Below, piece by piece: positions 48,916-60,700 of a stretch of 64,000 nt of DNA (position 1 is its first letter; every line of letters starts with the position of its first letter). The position numbers were made by a program, and so were the translations under genes. Below the pieces are notes generated by a model that was given only the letters and a program-made list of their open reading frames with translations, did not search any database and was not told the DNA's origin. The stretch spans positions 23,188,001 to 23,252,000 of the forward strand of contig NC_135251.1 of NCBI RefSeq assembly GCF_964204865.1, written 5' to 3'. This DNA is from Styela clava. Lineage: Eukaryota > Chordata > Ascidiacea > Stolidobranchia > Styelidae.

Positions 48916-49859
48916 CTATTTGAACATCACTATAACAGATAATACGTGCGAGGCGTTGATAAATATCGTAAATGATTAGCTTGGATTTGGCGTTATTACC
49001 TATTCAGCGGTGCGGTTTCACGAATGGTGCGGTGCAGTATGCCTGCAAAGGCTGAAATCCCTCAGAAGATTCCATGTGCTGCAAAGCCAAACAATGGGTT
49101 CGATAGTAGGATGACGCACGTAATGAACTTCATGACCGATAAGAAAGGCATGGATTGAACAGATAAAATAACGAACAACGAAAACCCGTTTCCCGTTCAA
49201 CCTTAACGGCAGTCAGGTAAAGAAGAGGGAGTGACATGCTAAACTGCAGTCACGAAGCCAGCCAAAAATAGTCAAATCTGCTCCATTTGGCAAAATATCA
49301 GTCGAAAACATGGCTCAAACACCTCGCACACTCCTGTGTGCGACTCTAAGATAATATAAACCAATGAAACAATATAATTGGGCAAATTCCAGTCCGTCCC
49401 ACCTTGAACACATTTTACAGACATAAGACGAAATTGTTTGTGACGTTCACACCGGAGTCAAAGACGATCTTTAACGAGATTTATCTGGCCGGTAGCCCAA
49501 AATACATTTGTAATAGCATTAAATTTACAAGTATGCGATGTAACTGGTTTATATAAACAACTCAGCCCCAAAAAGGTTTATTGTTGACTGCAGTGTTGTG
49601 ACCAGTTCGTTTTCAGACTCGGTCCATATCTCTACTGGAACGCGCTAACCGGCATATAATTCTACGATATAACTTTTTTGGACACTCATTAGCTATTATG
49701 CCGTGTCGACGAAAACTTCTAATTTTTCAGTGACAGGCACGGTTAATTAATGACTTATTAAATATTAACGAAAATTGTTTACGACATGCTCAAACTCTAG
49801 GTTAACGCTAGCTTGTGTCTGGCATCTAAATTTGTGCCATAGATATATAATTATCTTTA

Positions 49860-50428
49860 GCTTACTTCCTCAAAGTCATTATCATAAAAGAATTAAAAGT
49901 ATGAATATGAGTAAAGTCATGAATGTATCATTGTACTTGTTTGCTAATAAGTCACTCTGGTCTCTGCAGTTTGATTTGAAATAACTCAATACAGGCTGTA
50001 ATGGAGAACACTAAGAAATGAAAACATCAAGTCGAAAGAGTCACAGTCCTTCCTGAAGAACTAATAATGATTTCATATATTGTGCTAACACGTAGGAAGT
50101 GCACATGGTATCATATTAGCTAAGCAACTTCCTACTTCCTCATAGCCATTATTAAAGAAGAATTACACTTATGAATATGAGTGATGTCATAAAGATATTT
50201 TGCATTTGTTTGCTAATAAGTCACTCTGGTCTCTCAGTTTCATTTGGAATGACTCAATACAGGCTGCAATGGAGAACGCCGAGTAATGAGCACATCGAGT
50301 CGAAAGAGGCAGAGGTCGTACCTGAAAAACTAATAATTAATTATTTTTATTATAAAAAGTATCATTCGTTCGGTTTTCAACCTTCTAAAAGTATGTGCAG
50401 CTCGCCAATGACTTACAACCCTTAATTT
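49860..50428 (+). repeat. Diverged direct duplication with a small secreted-like ORF
   Basis: 49860-50080 and 50135-50345 are direct repeats about 272 bp apart sharing TTGTTTGCTAATAAGTCACT, ACTCAATACAGGCTG and CATC-AGTCGAAAGAG blocks. The second copy has an 84-codon frame (50171-50425, MNMSDVIKIFCICLLISH...). It begins like a signal peptide and continues without a known domain. In the first copy one base of difference shifts the frame to a stop after 27 codons. Either a tiny duplicated secreted-peptide gene with one dead copy, or non-coding repeat. Confidence 0.35.
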
Positions 50429-50645
50429 TATCCATGCTTGAAATCGAATTTATGACATTGTTTCACTGACTTTGATCCAAATATCAAAGTAATAATAATT
50501 CCAGAAATGGATGCCCTCAAGCACGAACCATTATTTTTCATGCTTCGCAAAATTATTGCATACGTCACCACTAACAATTTCTTGTTATAATAAATATTGA
50601 TTCAGTATTGTTTTTATTCATACTTTGCTTATTTATCTTCTAGCT

Positions 50646-51483
50646 CAGGGATCACCAAACTACGGCCCGCGGGCCAGATCCGGCCCGTGGTGGCCTTTCG
50701 TCTGGCCCGCAATAACACGAAATAGTGGCGAATTCTTTTCCAATGAATGTTTCCCCGAGCATCGACTTCCTTGTTTATTTGGTAACATTGGCCAATCAGC
50801 AAGATGCAAAACGTGACGTAACAATAGACATTTTCGCATCCGTTCAGACACTTTTGTCACTAGGACAGATTTTCAGTCGTGATGTTAAACAATATCTCGA
50901 TCTCGCGATTTTGAATGCTATTCGTTAGTTTTTGGTAGTGATTTCGAAATTTAAAAATGAATAAAATAAGTCAATCATCATTTTGCTATCTCAGGAGTTG
51001 TAGTTTAATTGCAGTAATCAAAAATTGTCTAGAAATAACTGTGATAAAATAGGCCATAAAATTCTTTACCGTTTTCTGCGAAGGATGCACTCGTAGCAAG
51101 TGCTTTGTGCGAAACTTTTGCTGTGTACGTTTCTCGTGCTAAAATGAACGTCGAACGTGCATTTTGCGCTAATAGTACAAGTCACATTTACTTTTGTACT
51201 GCTTACATGCAATCATGACAGCAATTGTTTTGCTAACAGCTAACCTCAGGATAGTTGTCTAGAAATATTGTATATTTGTTTTGCTATGATCTTGATCTAT
51301 ATTCTGCGATATAGAATTTAATATTCAAGACTTCAGAAATGTAGAATTGATATTGCTGAATAAATTGAACGGATTTTCCAACTTTTGGGAGTTTATTGCA
51401 TTGCATTGACAAAAATATTGGTCTGGTTTCAACAGAGTTTGAGTCATACCTGGCCCGCGGTCAAAAAAGTTTGGTGACCCCTG
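50646..51483. mobile_element. Non-autonomous hAT element, 838 bp, 8-bp TSD
   Basis: Ends CAGGGATCACCAAACTACGG and AAAGTTTGGTGACCCCTG, both followed inside by GGCCCGCGG blocks. Flanks are the perfect duplication TTCTAGCT (50638-50645 and 51484-51491). The inside has a short frame but no transposase signature. Confidence 0.85.
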
Positions 51484-51491
51484 TTCTAGCT

Positions 51492-53520
51492 TATCATCAG
51501 TTATGATTTTTATACGAATATGGTAATATTATTAAATTAAAAAAAGATGATGGATCACGGCTTGTCGTACAGTTACAAGCCTAAGTTGGGTATGTGTGTG
51601 AATTTGAATGACCGGTATGTTACATGCTTTTATACTAAAGGACGTGGTGGAAAAGCTTGTTTAATTAGATATATATGTAATTCTTTGCTCACCACTCGTG
51701 CTTTCTAAATGTCCAAAAGGCTTTCTCGAAGAAATGCGCAATCCCTCATGTATAAGTAGATTCAGTTTATGTTAAAGAACTTGCAGCGACCTCTGGCTGC
51801 TGCTTCATTTCGATTTATCAATGATACAGACATATTAGTTAGTATTATTCGACAAGATACGTAGGGAATCTACGATACTTTTTCAAATTTATGTCAAGCA
51901 ATCGTTCTTTATTTCACAAGCGTCGAAAAATATCATGTGATATAACACAGGTTGATCCGTGCCTTCGTAAACAGCTCGTGACCATCTACAATTATCCAGG
52001 CATATTGCTCTTCAAAAACGTAATGACGCGACCGTTACGCAGATTAATCTCGAATAATAGGACATACACATCCGACGTTATATTATTTTTTCATCCATCC
52101 TAAAAAATAAGCTTTAATTTGAGCTGATAATATAATAGAATTTTCAATATTATATCCGATTCCGAGCGCCAATTGATAAACATTTATCACCGTTAGCTTC
52201 GCTTGCGCCAAAACAGCATAGCGGGCTTTGGCATAACGCGTTAAAAACACCAACCATAACTCGAGAAATGTATGTTTTGTAAGAACGACCCTGCATTGGA
52301 AACGCACACAACAATGGGGCAGTCAGGCGAAAACGACTTCTTCAAGTGTCGTAGGAATATGGAACGCCACTTTACCGTGACGATAATTCTCAGAATCGAC
52401 TGTGATACCCATTTTTTGCTGCCGAACTATTTATAACTACAGATAATATTGGCTTTAAACTTGAATATATAGCAATTTCAGGTTAGAAATACTAACAGAA
52501 AGTACACAGTAGGCGTTTCAGTAAAATATTTAATAAATTCAGCTTCGAATTGAATTGTGTTTGAATTTAAGTCTAGAATTGATAACATATGGGTTATGAA
52601 CTCGGACAGACAATTTTTAAATACCCTGTAAGGAAAGAATAGTTTAAAATAACAAGTATATTTTTGTCAATAAAAAAAAATTGATGGTTTAGCATATCTT
52701 GTAAGGGCTATTTGAAAAAACTAGCAGTATTGTTTGTAAAATAAAGCCTAACATGCTGTAGTGTCAGCTTTCCGCTTGTCTCAGAAATAAAAGTCTTCAG
52801 ACACCCTATTGGGTTTGAAGTGACCTGCCATTTATTTGCCGTTGGCCAGACGTCTTATCTGTAAAAATATAACGTTCTCCGAATTCTACCAGTGTCCGTT
52901 CTACCTGTATAATGTAACTCGATGATAGTGACATCGGCAAATATTTGCAAATCTCTATTTTGGCTCTTGGTTCTTCAGTGGTCACTCGTGAATTAACTTT
53001 ACGGTGACTTTACTTTACTTCTGAATGAATTTTCTGTGACTTTGCACCGAACAAATACTTATAACACAAAATTTAATATGTAATATGTACGAGACTACTT
53101 TTCTTGTAGTTGAAGATCGAATTAAACCATGTAATTGACACAGGACCAAATTAGATTATATGAAATAATTGTCACTAATATTTCGACCCTATAAATGAAT
53201 TTTATTCAAATTTCCAATAATATATATTGACAGTTTTGACGTTAGTTGGTTTTAAAATGCAATCAATATGATAGTTTATTGTGTGCAATGAGAAGAGAGG
53301 AGTAGAAACAACATAATACAATAACGTATAATAACATCTTTCAATCAAATTGTATCGAGCGGGTCGAATTTCAATTTCGAACTTTAAAGGAAAAAGAGCT
53401 GCTTAATTAACTCTTAATATGGGACATACTTTCAAATCTCTATTCTTAGCATATACATGTATTTCAAAAATAACTAAATAAAATAGCAACACTATTATTT
53501 CAGAAACTACCACGTAGGGA
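51492..53520. other. Intergenic region before the Reeler gene
   Basis: AT-rich, no recognised gene or complete mobile element. Contains the presumed promoter of the Reeler gene, but I cannot point to a core element. Confidence 0.35.
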
Positions 53521-54785
53521 ATGGTTAAAATGTCTGCAATATTTTCAATTATTTGTATTGCAAGTTTATGTTTCATAAACGAAGTTGAATCATATAGTAA
53601 TGGCGACATCCCCTGGGTAGTTTGTAAAAGCATGATTCCAGGACATTCGACCCAGTCGCAACCGACGTCTACATCCATTTACGGAATCTATTTCGATTCT
53701 AATTTATTCATTCCACACCACCCGATAAAAGGCAAGTTTATTATATCAAATACTCAAATATTAAATAATTAAACATCCAATACCGTTACCATAAATAATA
53801 CCAATAAGATGAATATTTCTATTTGAACATTTTTTATTATTATTTCAAATTCAGTGCATCTTTCGGGGTTACCAGAAAACATTCTAGGATTCTACTGTCA
53901 ATCGAGAAACCCTGGCAACGACAGTGTTCCAGTCGGTCACTTTATAAATATCGAAGCTCTCGACAATGTGCGTGGTCATGACTGTTTCAATGCGGTGAGT
54001 AAAAGTAATAATCCAGTATTTATGGTCATAATGTCTAGTGGTTGACACCTAGGTCGTTGTTTGGATATTTTGGATTTTTTGTTAGTCAGTTGTTCAACCC
54101 TAGTTTACTGTCATCGATGTTTGTTAAGCTTCCGCGCTTTAAATCAGATTCTTGTTCAGAGTGGAGGTTCAAAAAAAATTTAGAATGTTTTGAGTAATTT
54201 ATGTGGCCGAAGCCCGTTTTACAATAAAAAAAATAACATAAAATTGCATATCTTCCAAGTATTCCAGTAAAAAAAATTCGGTTTGATTTTGATATCATCT
54301 GGTATTCGAAAATGTCCTGCTCTAATCACAACATTCATCAAATGTTTGTTTGTCCAAAAGAAACAATTTATAATTTGATGATTGCGCGTTATCAACTATA
54401 TAATAGATTAACCAATCTCACTTAGTAAATTTTATACGAACAAGCATTTTGAGTCATTCTTAACTCTAAAAAAAGAATTTTTTCTTTCGCAAACAAAAAG
54501 AATAAGAAGTAATAAAATATCTATATATTTTAGTCTCTACCGTCTATGCCCGGATCTCACACAACAGTAAGTCACAGTTGGGCCTGGACTCGAAATCCGT
54601 CGCTGCATCTTGCTTTAGATTGGATGACAACTGATGATGATCTAGAAAAATTCAAAATCAGGTTCATAGTTACTTTCATTTCAAGAAACATTCCGATTGC
54701 TACATATAACGATTACTTAGAAGTCTTAGATGACATAGTTGTTTTATATGTAATCGAATTGTTAGACTTAGAACGTGATGCGTAG
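53521..54785 (+). CDS. Secreted Reeler-domain protein (defence protein l(2)34Fc-like)
   Basis: Three exons, 53521-53731, 53855-53994 and 54534-54785, join in consistent phase into 200 residues. A signal peptide (MVKMSAIFSIICIASLCFIN) is followed directly by a Reeler fold. Visible parts are YSNGDIPWVVCKSMIPGH, VHLSGLPENILGFYCQSR with PVGHF, and VSHSWAWTRNPSLHLALDW. These match the family pattern of C-x2-M-x-P-x-H, xGFLLQAR, VGTF and the final TWxxP strand. Such single-domain secreted Reeler proteins are known as immune-inducible in insects; the function here is inference. The first intron begins AAAG|GCAAGT, a GC-AG intron. AATAAA at 54875-54880 and 54902-54907 follow the stop, favouring a stand-alone gene over fusion to the receptor downstream. 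An internal GTAAGT in exon 3 is probably unused. Confidence 0.75.
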
Positions 54786-54874
54786 TAAAGCTTGTATATA
54801 GCAGGTTTGAGTACAATTTGCATTACTCGAATCTATGATTAAATTCCACTTTAAGAAAAAAATCATAACTCAAT

Positions 54875-54907
54875 AATAAAATTATAATTATGCTTTAACT
54901 CAATAAA
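54875..54907 (+). terminator. Two poly(A) signals after the Reeler gene
   Basis: AATAAA at 54875-54880 and again at 54902-54907, about 90-120 nt past the TAG stop. They support transcript termination here. Confidence 0.5.
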
Positions 54908-55717
54908 CAGCCAGGCAGGCATACTGTATTACAATCTTGAGTCTTTTCAGTGGACCGTGAATAAGTCTAACCAAAATGTATTTTGTGTAAATCTAATATT
55001 ACAATGCGAGTGACCAAAAGACTGTCATGTATGAACATTGGATGCAAACATAAAACGCGTTTTGAAAAATGATATATAACTGAAGTTACTAGAAACATAA
55101 AAATTTCCAGAAAAAAAATTGAATTGTTTACCGCTTTAGGTTTTTTAAAATGTTCTCTGCTTGTATAAATTAGTTTGTTGCAAATCAAGATATTGTGTGT
55201 AATTTGTTACAGATGTACATTTGTGCAAACGAGAACTGTGTTTTGGGTTGGAATTGAAAGTCGTTTTGTGACGTCGTTACCAAATAAATCAGCAGAAGGT
55301 GAACTATGATTATTGTTGTAATTTGCTTTAATGTTAATATACGATTTAGGAAATTTATCTCCGAGCTAGTTGATATCTTATTATTATTTGGATAATCATC
55401 GATGATGATTTGCTGAATATAACAAACTGTTATTGCTTGCAAATTTTTCACTAAATAGGTAAGTATAATAATAGATAGAATACTAGGCATCAATGTCGAA
55501 GATACCCAACTGAAAGTTTTATTGTGTATGCTAAAAATAGATTCAGTTTTAACAAACTGACCGATCAAGTCAAAGCGTCCTATATTCAGTTTTGTGATGT
55601 AGAGATTTTATATTTTCTAAATGAGCAATTTAAAATGTTAAACATTCTTTTTTTTTTTTTGCAGTAAACTTTTATAAAAATATGGAATTTTGCGATGAAC
55701 TTATCACATTTGTTTAG
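54908..55717. other. Gap expected to hold the receptor's first exon(s)
   Basis: The next gene's first visible exon enters in phase 1, so at least one upstream exon, with a signal peptide, should exist. I found no convincing ATG plus hydrophobic leader plus donor here. Good isolated splice motifs occur (ATAG|GTAAGT at 55457; TTTTTTTTGCAG at 55653-55664). The start may lie here in a short exon or the Reeler exons may be spliced on. Confidence 0.3.
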
Positions 55718-56603
55718 ATTGTTGTGAAGCTGATCACGTTTATGATAATTGTGAACCACTATGCAGGCATGCATCCGAACCACCAGATTCTTTTGACGAA
55801 GCAAAAAAAATTCTACAAGGATCAAATGAAACATCGTGTAACTTTAAAAAAGCACTGCTTGCTATTCGCTGTTCTTATTGTAAGATATTCTGCTACTTTC
55901 GTGACTCAATTATACGTTAACAAAACTAGCATTATGTCTGATATATGTAGGATAAATTGCTTTTTCATAAAATTTGTAAGTCAGGGATAACTTTTCAAGA
56001 CTGGCTCTGACTTTAGTTTTTACAGACGCCATCATATATGATAAATTTCATTTGATTAGTTGAGCTCTATCATCTTTTGGAACTGCCGTAATTCAGACCT
56101 TCAAATATAAATTTGAGATAGAAAAGAGGGCTGTTTAAAGCCCACATAACCCTTTATGCCGATATATCCTTTCACTGGAGTTTCATATTATTATTAATAT
56201 AATATTTCGTTGGAGTTGATCCTAAACGGCCAATCTTTTTTTCCATTCATTCAGGGTCTAAATTTGACGATGAAAATGACACAGAATATGATCAAAAAGA
56301 AATAGAAAGTATTTCGGATCTTTATTTTGTTGAATTTCTTTTTTAATACTTCCTTTATGTATCGTTTAAATATAATTTGTTACTCAAATAATTTTGGTAA
56401 AATATATTTTTTTAATTCTCTAACACTGCACATTTCTTGAGAGATTACATAAATTTCAGACTGCTGTTTTCGCATTGGTATATCTCTCAGATGTGCGACT
56501 TATTGTATTAGCAAAACATACGCAAGTATGAATGTGGATGAAGCAGAATTTCAAGATTGTATAAGAGAAAATCCACAACTATCATCATGTATTATACATC
56601 CAG
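55718..56603 (+). other. DB-type 12-cysteine module of the receptor
   Basis: First half DCCEADHVYDNCEPLC with two further cysteines ending AIRC (exon 1). A short acidic linker exon follows (WSKFDDENDTEYDQKEIEN). The second half is CCFRIGISLRCATYC plus two further cysteines (exon 3). All three exon joins are in phase 1. The CC...C...C spacing repeats exactly (8 then 3 residues between cysteines), as in DB modules described mostly from nematodes and arthropods. Confidence 0.6.
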
Positions 56604-59600
56604 GTATAGTCAGAAATAAACCTTGCTTTGGATCCTTATATATCGGTGATTAAAATATACCATTATCGGTGGATATTTTTTTTTCAGCATTCGACAATAT
56701 CCAAACCACACTCGGTGGTGAATCAGACGTTACTATGGATGCGACAACGATGGGCCTAGCTGCACATACAAGTATGCCCAAAATTTGACTTTATCCACAT
56801 ATCCACTCAATTCGACAAAACATACAAATACAACTTTACCCACTACAACTTTATTTACAACTACACTTCCTTTCACATCGTCTTCATCGACAAGTTAATC
56901 TACACCTCCATCCTTTTCATCTACAAGAGCATCAACATCTAAGACTTTCTTTACTAGTAAAATTCTACCAACTCTGACAACATCTATAGGTACAGCTGTG
57001 CCACTTGTCGAAGTAACTACAAGAGGAGCTAAACAAACTTCGGATTTATTTGAAACCACTGCTTTTCCTAACATGCCTAGCACTGAATGGCATGATGTTG
57101 CCATAACGACCGATAAAAATATTCCAGGTTCCGCCGCAGTAACACCAAGTTCCAATAAATCACCAGCGTCTCCAGTCCCGCAAACGACAACGTACACGCC
57201 ACAACCAACTGGGACTACAATATTTCGAATAACGATAACTGTGGAGGTGGAAGGTGCGTTGGAAGACACAGTTTTACGACAAAATATATTCAACGCTTTA
57301 CAAACTGATCTACTAACACCCGGATTGGCGAATGTAAATGGATATAGAGGGGTATGTTCGTGATAAAATAAACAGTGTAAATTGATCTAAAATAAAAATT
57401 GTTTTTGAATTTCATAGCCACTCATTGAAGCATTTTGAGCTAACTAGTATTTTCCATCCATACGTATAGTCATTCCGGTAATACCCATGTTGAAGCTGTC
57501 TGTTATAAAACTTATAGTGCAACTGTCAAAACAGGTTACAGTCGGAGTGGAAGTTTATGAAGGAAGTCTCGTCGTTGTATCGGAAAGTCGATTTCTACAG
57601 GAGGACGACGGTTCGGTTCCACTTCTGTCAGTTGTTAAAAATGCATTAAATGAACGTCTTAACGAGAATGGGGATCGTATCAGACATCAGAGTCAACATT
57701 GGTCTGTTTTCACTCCGATAGAAGTGAATCGTAAAGGTATTCAATTAATTTTACGCCCAGGTACTTCGTGTCATTCTGTTATCGATTTGATGTCGCCAGC
57801 AGGCAACAGTCTGTCGCTTGATTTGGTGCAATTCGTCTTTAGAATGTTACAACACAGCAAAACGAATGATACATGCCGTTGAATCCGTAATTTCAAACCA
57901 AGTGCAAGCCTTATTTATAGAAACGGTATTTCTCAGTGAGTATGCATATAAATAATAGTAACTATTGTTTCAGTTATTAATGGATTGTGTGAATCTAACA
58001 GTTGCAAATCAGATGAAATCTGCGTTGAAGTTGGATCGGCCGATTTTGTTTGCGTTTGTTTAGATCAAAATCAGAAAGAAATACAATGTCAAAAAAGTCA
58101 CAATACCGGTAAGCAAGTTTCATCATATCCAATACAATCCCAGCACCTCTGATCAACTTTTATCATATTGAATCAGAAAAAAAAAATCGACAATATATAG
58201 ACGAGATAACGATCAGAGACCGCTGACTTATCGATCTAGCGCGTGTATCCTTCGCTGTGATTCAACAGCGACACCGCGTGTCCCATCACTAATTAATTAA
58301 TACCTCGCTAATTTTAGGACATAATTTATCCAATAGGCTTCTGGTCCGAGATGTGATGAATGCACAGGCAAAATTTGGAGCAGATTCAACCTCGTTTTCA
58401 TGAGATATCGCGTGTATCTAACAGACAGGGAGACAAACAAATACCTATCAACATACTTACCGATCAAGATCGATAAGTAACAAAGTGTAATATACCCCTA
58501 ACATTTTTTTTATCTGTGTTAAAAACATTATAATTTTAGGCTTATCAGCTGGTGGAATTGCGGGAATTGTCGTTGGATGTCTTCTATTTTTATTAATTAT
58601 TGTTTTCGTGATTGTGTATGCATGCCGCCAAAAAACAACGAGAGATAGTTCTAAGCCTAATTCAACAAACACAATAAAACAAAGGCACGTATCAACAGTA
58701 AGTAATGAAAGCTACGTTGAGCCGGACGATGAATTGAATGTGAGTGGTAATTAATAATTTTGCTGCGTGAAGTATACTTTTTTTTCTGCATCTATGTATA
58801 AATTGCGCTTCAATAATTTTCCAGAATGTCGAACCCTTGTACATGTATATTTCGAACGAGGATATAAAGCCACCTGCGGTAAGATTGATATCTAGTTAGA
58901 ATATTCACACAATTCTGAATGAATATCTCCTGCGAATTAATGACGTTCTTCCCGGGTGCACGCGACAGTGGCATACGCAGCACTGTCTCAAATATGTATC
59001 TTCGGTGAATTGGCGTATTTTTTCCAAAGGTATTTTTTAGAATTAATATTATTTAACATTTGTTAATACAGTTACCAGCTAACAATCGAGCTACACTGCC
59101 ATCGCACTCCATGACTTATGATGTCCCGAGTTCAGATGAAGGAAACAAAAGCACAAATGAGTTGAAAGAAAATGAAGAAGGATACTTGGTACCAATTTCA
59201 TCAGGTAATTATAGCACAAACTATAGGTGTCGTTGAAAGAAATCAGTGTGACCATTCACACAGTTATGGAATAGCATAACAATGATTGATGTGCTTCTCT
59301 TAATATTTTTGGTAAAAAAACTAAAACTGCAATATAAAAGATAAGATTCCGACGTAAAAGGTGTGTCGTATTGAAGCAACTGATAAATTTGACGTATTTT
59401 GTCTTTGAAATGTATCATTCATCAGCCTTGTTTGATTATGCGTTATCATCCAGATATTGCAACTGTCCCAGAAGACAAGTCATCAGAGACAGAACCTGAC
59501 AAATCGAATAGTAAGACTAATGTATCAAATTATTTTAGAGTGATAATTGTTAGATGAATACAAATTCATCAAACATTGGATAAGCACTCTAATGTGTTCA

Positions 59601-60700
59601 ATGACACGTATTAACAAATGTACTAACTACTAACGCACGTATGGCCATACATAACATGCAATTATCACGATGACTTTCAAAAATACCAAACATTTTCATT
59701 GTCAAATCGATGAAAAATGAATAAAAACTAGAATATTGTATTCATTTCTATTACATTCGCTTGAATAAAGTTAGATATCAAGTATTATCCTCATTACAGA
59801 AAACCTCTATTCTGAAGCATACTCAATGTATGACAAAAACAAAGATGTGAATTTAATGAACAGCACAGATATTACCGAAGAAAAAGGTGAATTGATATCG
59901 GGAATATGTGATTCTTGAATGCCATTGTTGTTAAGTTTGATTTTTCTATTGTCTAATAATAATACGAAAATTTTGAATGTCTGGCGTGCGGTTTTTATTT
60001 CAAGCGTTTTCAAAACAACTTTGCCAAATTGTGAAATAATACAACAGTTATTTATTATTGAATCAGAACAAATAAACAAGGAGTTGAAAAGCGAGGCTGA
60101 TACTGATGACTCATCATCTGTTCATTCAAACTACATGTCATGTGAGCAATACATTTATGAAATCCTATTAAATAGTGTGTATCCGGACCCTCTGAAGTAT
60201 GGGCACCAAGATGGCGCACAACCTGAACTCAGGTTGTGTACCAGGTTATGGTTCAGGTTGTGCGACATCCCGGTGCGCATACTTTAGGAGTACCGTGTAT
60301 CCTTAATCCTTACACTAGTTACACTGTCACACATTTCCTATTTTTATTGTAGTGGACGACTACGAATTGGCGGATAACTTGGGACGATCTTTGCCTGGGG
60401 AGGACGAATCAAAAGTATCAATAAAAATGAAAGGCAATAAGGATTATGATGAATATAATGGTAAAACACTACAGTATTTTCACTTTCATTAAATGATACA
60501 GTACGAAAAGTAACCCAACACCATAGGGATCTAACCTCAAATTCCAGAGTCAATGGGGATTCTTGAGTGTTATTTGTAATAGACATTTGTAAAGGCAACA
60601 TAAATAAAGGCTACACATCTGAACCCTTCCCAAAATCATGTATTTTATTACAGAATCAGACTACCTAGAATTCAACGGAGATCAAGACACAAGAATATGA
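55718..60700 (+). CDS. Type I receptor: DB module, Ser/Thr stalk, SEA, EGF, TM, Tyr-rich tail (5' partial)
   Basis: Exons 55718-55879, 56255-56308, 56460-56603, 56688-56771, 56930-57351, 57535-57760 (or 57736), 57974-58108, 58540-58739, 58825-58878, 59072-59204, 59454-59510, 59800-59886, 60067-60141, 60353-60460 and 60654-60700 share one frame, about 662 codons. Exons 1-3 hold 12 cysteines in two CC-x8-C-x3-C-xn-C-x9/10-C halves, the pattern of a DB module. Then come a Thr/Ser/Pro stalk; a SEA-like domain ending VEVYEGSLVVVSESRF, whose G-S-x-V-V-V resembles the SEA autocleavage site; an EGF-like CESNSCKSDEICVEV with CVC; a transmembrane helix GGIAGIVVGCLLFLLIIVFV; and a tail with tyrosines in SYVEP, YMYI, YDVP, YLVP, NLYSEAYS, NYMS, DYELA and DYLEF. 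These tyrosines suit SH2-type docking, so the protein is a likely signalling receptor (inference). The last exon ends in TGA. The 5' end is unknown. Confidence 0.75.
56772..56929 (+). other. Candidate intron that still reads as mucin-like coding sequence
   Basis: In the frame of the following exon this 158-bp stretch reads Thr/Ser/Pro-rich (TTTLFTTTLPFTSSSSTS) but is broken by TAA at 56896-56898. Treating it as an intron (A|GTATGC ... AAGAG|CATC) keeps both neighbours in frame and avoids the stop. Confidence 0.5.
60185..60294. mobile_element. 110-bp MITE in a receptor intron, 8-bp TSD
   Basis: Inverted ends GGACCCTCTGAAGTATG and CATACTTTAGGAGTACC, with inner inverted CGCACAACCTGAAC / GTTCAGGTTGTGCG. 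Perfect 8-bp duplication GTGTATCC at 60177-60184 and 60295-60302. Very short, hairpin-forming, non-coding. Confidence 0.8.

Noticed and set aside
54560..54570. GTAAGT donor inside the third Reeler exon
   Set aside because: Using it would remove the final Reeler strands (HSWAWTRNPSL...), which match the family.
56895..57293. 132-codon minus-strand frame
   Set aside because: Antisense shadow of the Thr/Ser-rich stalk exon; codon bias of the sense strand keeps it open.
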